Source: an uncultured Duncaniella sp. (GTDB lineage: Bacteria > Bacteroidota > Bacteroidia > Bacteroidales > Muribaculaceae). Taken from it: a stretch of 64,000 bases of DNA. The notes under the pieces were generated by a model. That model did not search any database. It had not been told where the DNA came from and saw only the letters and a program-made list of their open reading frames with translations. The stretch spans positions 124,001 through 188,000 of the forward strand of contig CAJUSW010000004.1 of assembly GCA_910589485.1 (NCBI GenBank), in the 5' to 3' direction. The translations under genes were made by a program, and so were the position numbers. Shown piece after piece: positions 61,783 to 64,000 of the stretch; positions within the stretch are counted from its first letter, which is position 1, and each line of letters begins with the position of its first letter.

Positions 61783-62160
61783 TCAGAAAGGTTGCAGTAC
61801 AATGGGGTTGCCGCCAACATCGGGATAGAGATACAGGGTGTTGTCCTGTATCGACCATCCATAATAGTACAGATCTCCGTCACCGTAGTCGATGCACAGC
61901 TCCGATCCGCTGACCGACCAATATATGTAATATTCGTAGGCATCATAATTATCATACCACGATCCTGTACCGTTGCCGTAGAAGGTGTAGACGTTGCCAT
62001 ATTCGGGAGCTACCTCATACCATTTGCCTACCAAATCGTAATAGTCGTAGTAGTCATCCTCATCGGCACACGACGATAAGGATACACATGCGATGAACAT
62101 CGCCAGAAACAACCCTACTCCACCGAGGGATTTCTTTGCTGAAAGCGTGGGGATTCTCAT
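61783..62160 (-). CDS. Small lipoprotein with lipocalin-like domain
   Basis: 125 residues from ATG 62160; the frame is open 42 codons further up, but MRIPTLSAKK with a hydrophobic run and the lipobox SLSSC give a proper lipoprotein signal. After the cysteine comes ADEDDYYDYYDLVGKWYEVA, followed by YGNVYTFYGNGTGSWYDN and WSVSGSELCIDYGDGDLYYY: a GKW plus Trp/Tyr-rich strand pattern as in lipocalin-like small Bacteroidetes proteins. Acidic DEDDYYDYYD after the Cys resembles a surface-export signal. Function unknown. It sits 15 bases before the GSCFA gene. Confidence 0.75.
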   Translation of the reverse strand: MRIPTLSAKKSLGGVGLFLAMFIACVSLSSCADEDDYYDYYDLVGKWYEVAPEYGNVYTFYGNGTGSWYDNYDAYEYYIYWSVSGSELCIDYGDGDLYYYGWSIQDNTLYLYPDVGGNPIVLQPF

Positions 62161-62471
62161 AATACCTATTGTAACAGAGTGAAGAATATTCATTACATAT
62201 ATAACCCAAAAATGTGAAAACATGTTTAGGAATGTAATGAAAACATTCTCCATAATGACCCCGCAAAAATACAACATAATTCCCACCCATGCAAAATAAA
62301 CCTGTCATGGAGTGTTTTTATAAATATCCCGGGCCGTGGATAATGAATGTCGGCAATTATCCGTACCTTTGCAGTGCTGATTACGGAGTGAACGACTTTC
62401 CGGTCCCGATGGTTTATTATTATTGAGGACGGATGCTGTGATGCCGTCCGGCAAACGTTTCAATCGCATAT
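62161..62471. other. Intergenic stretch between divergent lipoprotein and MATE genes
   Basis: 311 bases, AT-rich near the lipoprotein. It holds one consensus promoter element toward the MATE gene (annotated). I see no repeats, RNA gene or other ORF worth listing. Confidence 0.6.
62364..62371 (+). promoter_or_regulatory. -7 promoter element of the MATE gene
   Basis: TACCTTTG matches TAnnTTTG. It lies 101 bases before the MATE ATG. No TTTG at the standard -33 distance. Confidence 0.5.
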
Positions 62472-63938
62472 ATGAAGAGTCCCGACAGCAATACAGATAA
62501 TAATGACATCCGTGGCAATGCCACTCATATTGACCATGACATGACATCCCGTGCCGGCGACAGCAACGTGACAGTGGCGTCATCGACTGCCGATCTCGGC
62601 GAGAAGTCGATAGGCAAGCTTCTTGCACAGTACTCCATTCCGGCCATCATAGCAAGTGTGGCCACATCGCTCTACAACATTGTCGACAGTATTTTCATTG
62701 GCCGTGGTGTGGGACCGATGGCGATAGCCGGACTTGCCATCACGTTTCCGCTGATGAACCTTGTGGCGGCATTCTGTATGATGATTGCAGCCGGTGGCGC
62801 CACTATCAGCTCCATATTTCTCGGACAGAAAAATTACGGCCGTGCCACTGATGTGGTCAACAATGTGATGGTGCTGTGCCTTATCCACGCGGTGATAATA
62901 GGCGGAGGCACACTGCTGTTTCTCGATCCCATTCTGTATTTCTTCGGCGCGACTGACGATACCATACCCTATGCCCGCGAGTTCATGCAGGTGATACTGC
63001 TCGGCACTCCGGTGGCCTTTGTGTTCATCGGGCTCAATAATCTGATGCGTGCCACCGGCTATCCGCGCAAGGCCATGATCTCGGCCCTGCTGTCGGTGCT
63101 CGTCAATGTGATACTGGCACCGCTCTTTATATTCCACTTCGGCTGGGGCATACAGGGAGCTGCGTGGGCCACGGTGTGTGGCCAGTCGGCTGCCTTCGTG
63201 TGGGTGCTTAGCCATTTCCTGTCGCGAAAATCATCGGTCCACTTCAAGCTGCGCAACCGTTGGCTTGCAGGTACGATAGTAAGGAGGATATATGCCATAG
63301 GTCTGTCGCCGTTTCTCATGAACGTGTGTGCATGCGTGGTGGTAGTGTTCCTCAACAGGGCACTGCTCGACTATGGAGGTGACGACGGCAACATGTGTGT
63401 GGGAGCCTACGGCATCATCAACCGCACCACAATGTTCTTCGTGATGGTGGTGTTTGGCGTCACCCAGGGCATGCAACCTATCCTGGGCTACAACATGGGA
63501 GCAGGCCATTTCGACCGCGTGAAGCGCACCCTGCGCACAGGCATATGGATAGGCGTGGCCATCACCATGGTGGGATGGATCGTGAGCGAAGGTTTCCCCG
63601 ACACTATAAGCCGCATGTTCACGAGCGACGACCTCCTGGTGAAGATCTCGCGCGAGGGATTCAGGATCTACTTCATATTCTACCCCGTGGTGGGATGCCA
63701 GATAGTGATACAGAACTTTTTCCAGAGCGTGGGGCGTCCGCAGCTGTCGATCTTCCTCTCGCTCACCCGCCAGCTGTTGTTCCTGCTTCCGTTCCTCATC
63801 TTCCTCCCGCGATGGTGGGGCATTGAGGGAGTGTGGGCATCGATGGCCGCTTCTGACTTCCTGGCCTTTGCCGTGGCTCTCGGCACGCTATGGTGGTGGA
63901 TGAAATACCGATTTGAGAAGATAAAGACACAATTTTAA
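62472..63938 (+). CDS. MATE family efflux transporter
   Basis: Multidrug/sodium-coupled exporter of 488 residues with about 12 membrane helices in two similar halves. Motifs: SIPAIIASVATSLYNIVDSI (TM1) and FIGRGVGPMAIAGLAITFPL (TM1-2), GVTQGMQPILGYNMGAGHFD between the halves and NFFQSVGRPQLSIFLSLTRQ in the C-terminal half, all typical of the MATE NorM/DinF-like group. The first 45 residues are polar and not conserved. It is 15 bases upstream of the next, cut-off gene. Substrate unknown. Confidence 0.93.
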   Translation: MKSPDSNTDNNDIRGNATHIDHDMTSRAGDSNVTVASSTADLGEKSIGKLLAQYSIPAIIASVATSLYNIVDSIFIGRGVGPMAIAGLAITFPLMNLVAAFCMMIAAGGATISSIFLGQKNYGRATDVVNNVMVLCLIHAVIIGGGTLLFLDPILYFFGATDDTIPYAREFMQVILLGTPVAFVFIGLNNLMRATGYPRKAMISALLSVLVNVILAPLFIFHFGWGIQGAAWATVCGQSAAFVWVLSHFLSRKSSVHFKLRNRWLAGTIVRRIYAIGLSPFLMNVCACVVVVFLNRALLDYGGDDGNMCVGAYGIINRTTMFFVMVVFGVTQGMQPILGYNMGAGHFDRVKRTLRTGIWIGVAITMVGWIVSEGFPDTISRMFTSDDLLVKISREGFRIYFIFYPVVGCQIVIQNFFQSVGRPQLSIFLSLTRQLLFLLPFLIFLPRWWGIEGVWASMAASDFLAFAVALGTLWWWMKYRFEKIKTQF

Positions 63939-63953
63939 GAGAATACAGACACA

Positions 63954-64000
63954 ATGCAAGATATAATAGAACTGAGAGTGGATCCGCGCACAGCGGCCAC
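63954..64000 (+). CDS. Start of a gene cut by the window edge
   Basis: ATG at 63954, 15 bases after the MATE stop, open to the edge: MQDIIELRVDPRTAA. The pattern of an alternating N-terminus with ELRVDPRTAA resembles the N-terminal ELRxxPxxA of Bacteroidetes FAD-dependent dehydrogenases (COG2509 type), but 15 residues cannot prove this. Confidence 0.4.
   Translation, partial: MQDIIELRVDPRTAA

Overview
The window looks like a chromosomal segment of a gut Bacteroidales, most likely Muribaculaceae. The evidence is the trp gene order B-E-G-D-C-F-A, SusC/SusD pairs, an ECF sigma/FecR pair feeding a SusC with an STN domain, a MurF-Alr fusion, promoters of the TTTG-N19-TAnnTTTG type and uniformly high GC. 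Family or genus is inference; no 16S gene is present. I see no integrase, transposase, phage module, CRISPR array, tRNA or rRNA.

Layout. 1-1.3 kb: the end of an RND efflux outer-membrane factor and a thioredoxin-fold membrane protein without its redox cysteines. 1.3-8.1 kb: a complete trp operon behind a consensus promoter, a 26-codon leader peptide with four Trp codons, and mutually exclusive antiterminator and terminator helices, i.e. a readable ribosome-stalling attenuator. 8.1-10.4 kb (minus): a GH105-DUF2264 protein. 10.8-17.7 kb: ECF sigma, FecR anti-sigma with an in-frame stop, STN-SusC and SusD. 17.7-20.2 kb: a repeat-rich stretch containing one orphan gene. 20.2-33.8 kb: an alpha-mannose/N-glycan processing block (GH92, MFS, GH130, ROK kinase, GH92, GH92-GH125 fusion, NagB, PIG-L deacetylase). 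33.8-34.5 kb: repeats. 34.5-44.1 kb: a polysaccharide utilisation locus with SusC, SusD, a catalytically dead GH18-like lipoprotein, a DUF1735-LamG lipoprotein, a GH18 endo-beta-N-acetylglucosaminidase and an unknown lipoprotein. 44.1-45.6 kb: repeats. 45.6-64 kb: housekeeping and envelope genes (acetyltransferase, TsaC, B3/B4 protein; WaaA, LpxL-like acyltransferase, KdsB-like enzyme, GT9, LTA-synthase-like enzyme; PurF-like, DUF1846, MurF-Alr, GSCFA protein, lipoprotein, MATE pump).

How the sugar genes fit together (inference from families). The surface GH18 releases high-mannose N-glycans from glycoproteins, SusC/SusD and the binding lipoproteins capture and import them, periplasmic GH92 and GH125 enzymes strip alpha-mannose down to Man-beta-1,4-GlcNAc, the MFS carrier imports that disaccharide, GH130 phosphorolyses it, the ROK kinase phosphorylates the free sugar, and NagB feeds fructose-6-phosphate to glycolysis. 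The PIG-L protein is a candidate deacetylase step.

The most unusual non-coding feature is a family of about 170-bp palindromic elements, seven near-complete copies in both orientations, all intergenic and all around the edges of the two sugar-utilisation blocks. The small terminal hairpins differ in sequence but keep pairing through paired base changes, which suggests that their folded form is under selection.
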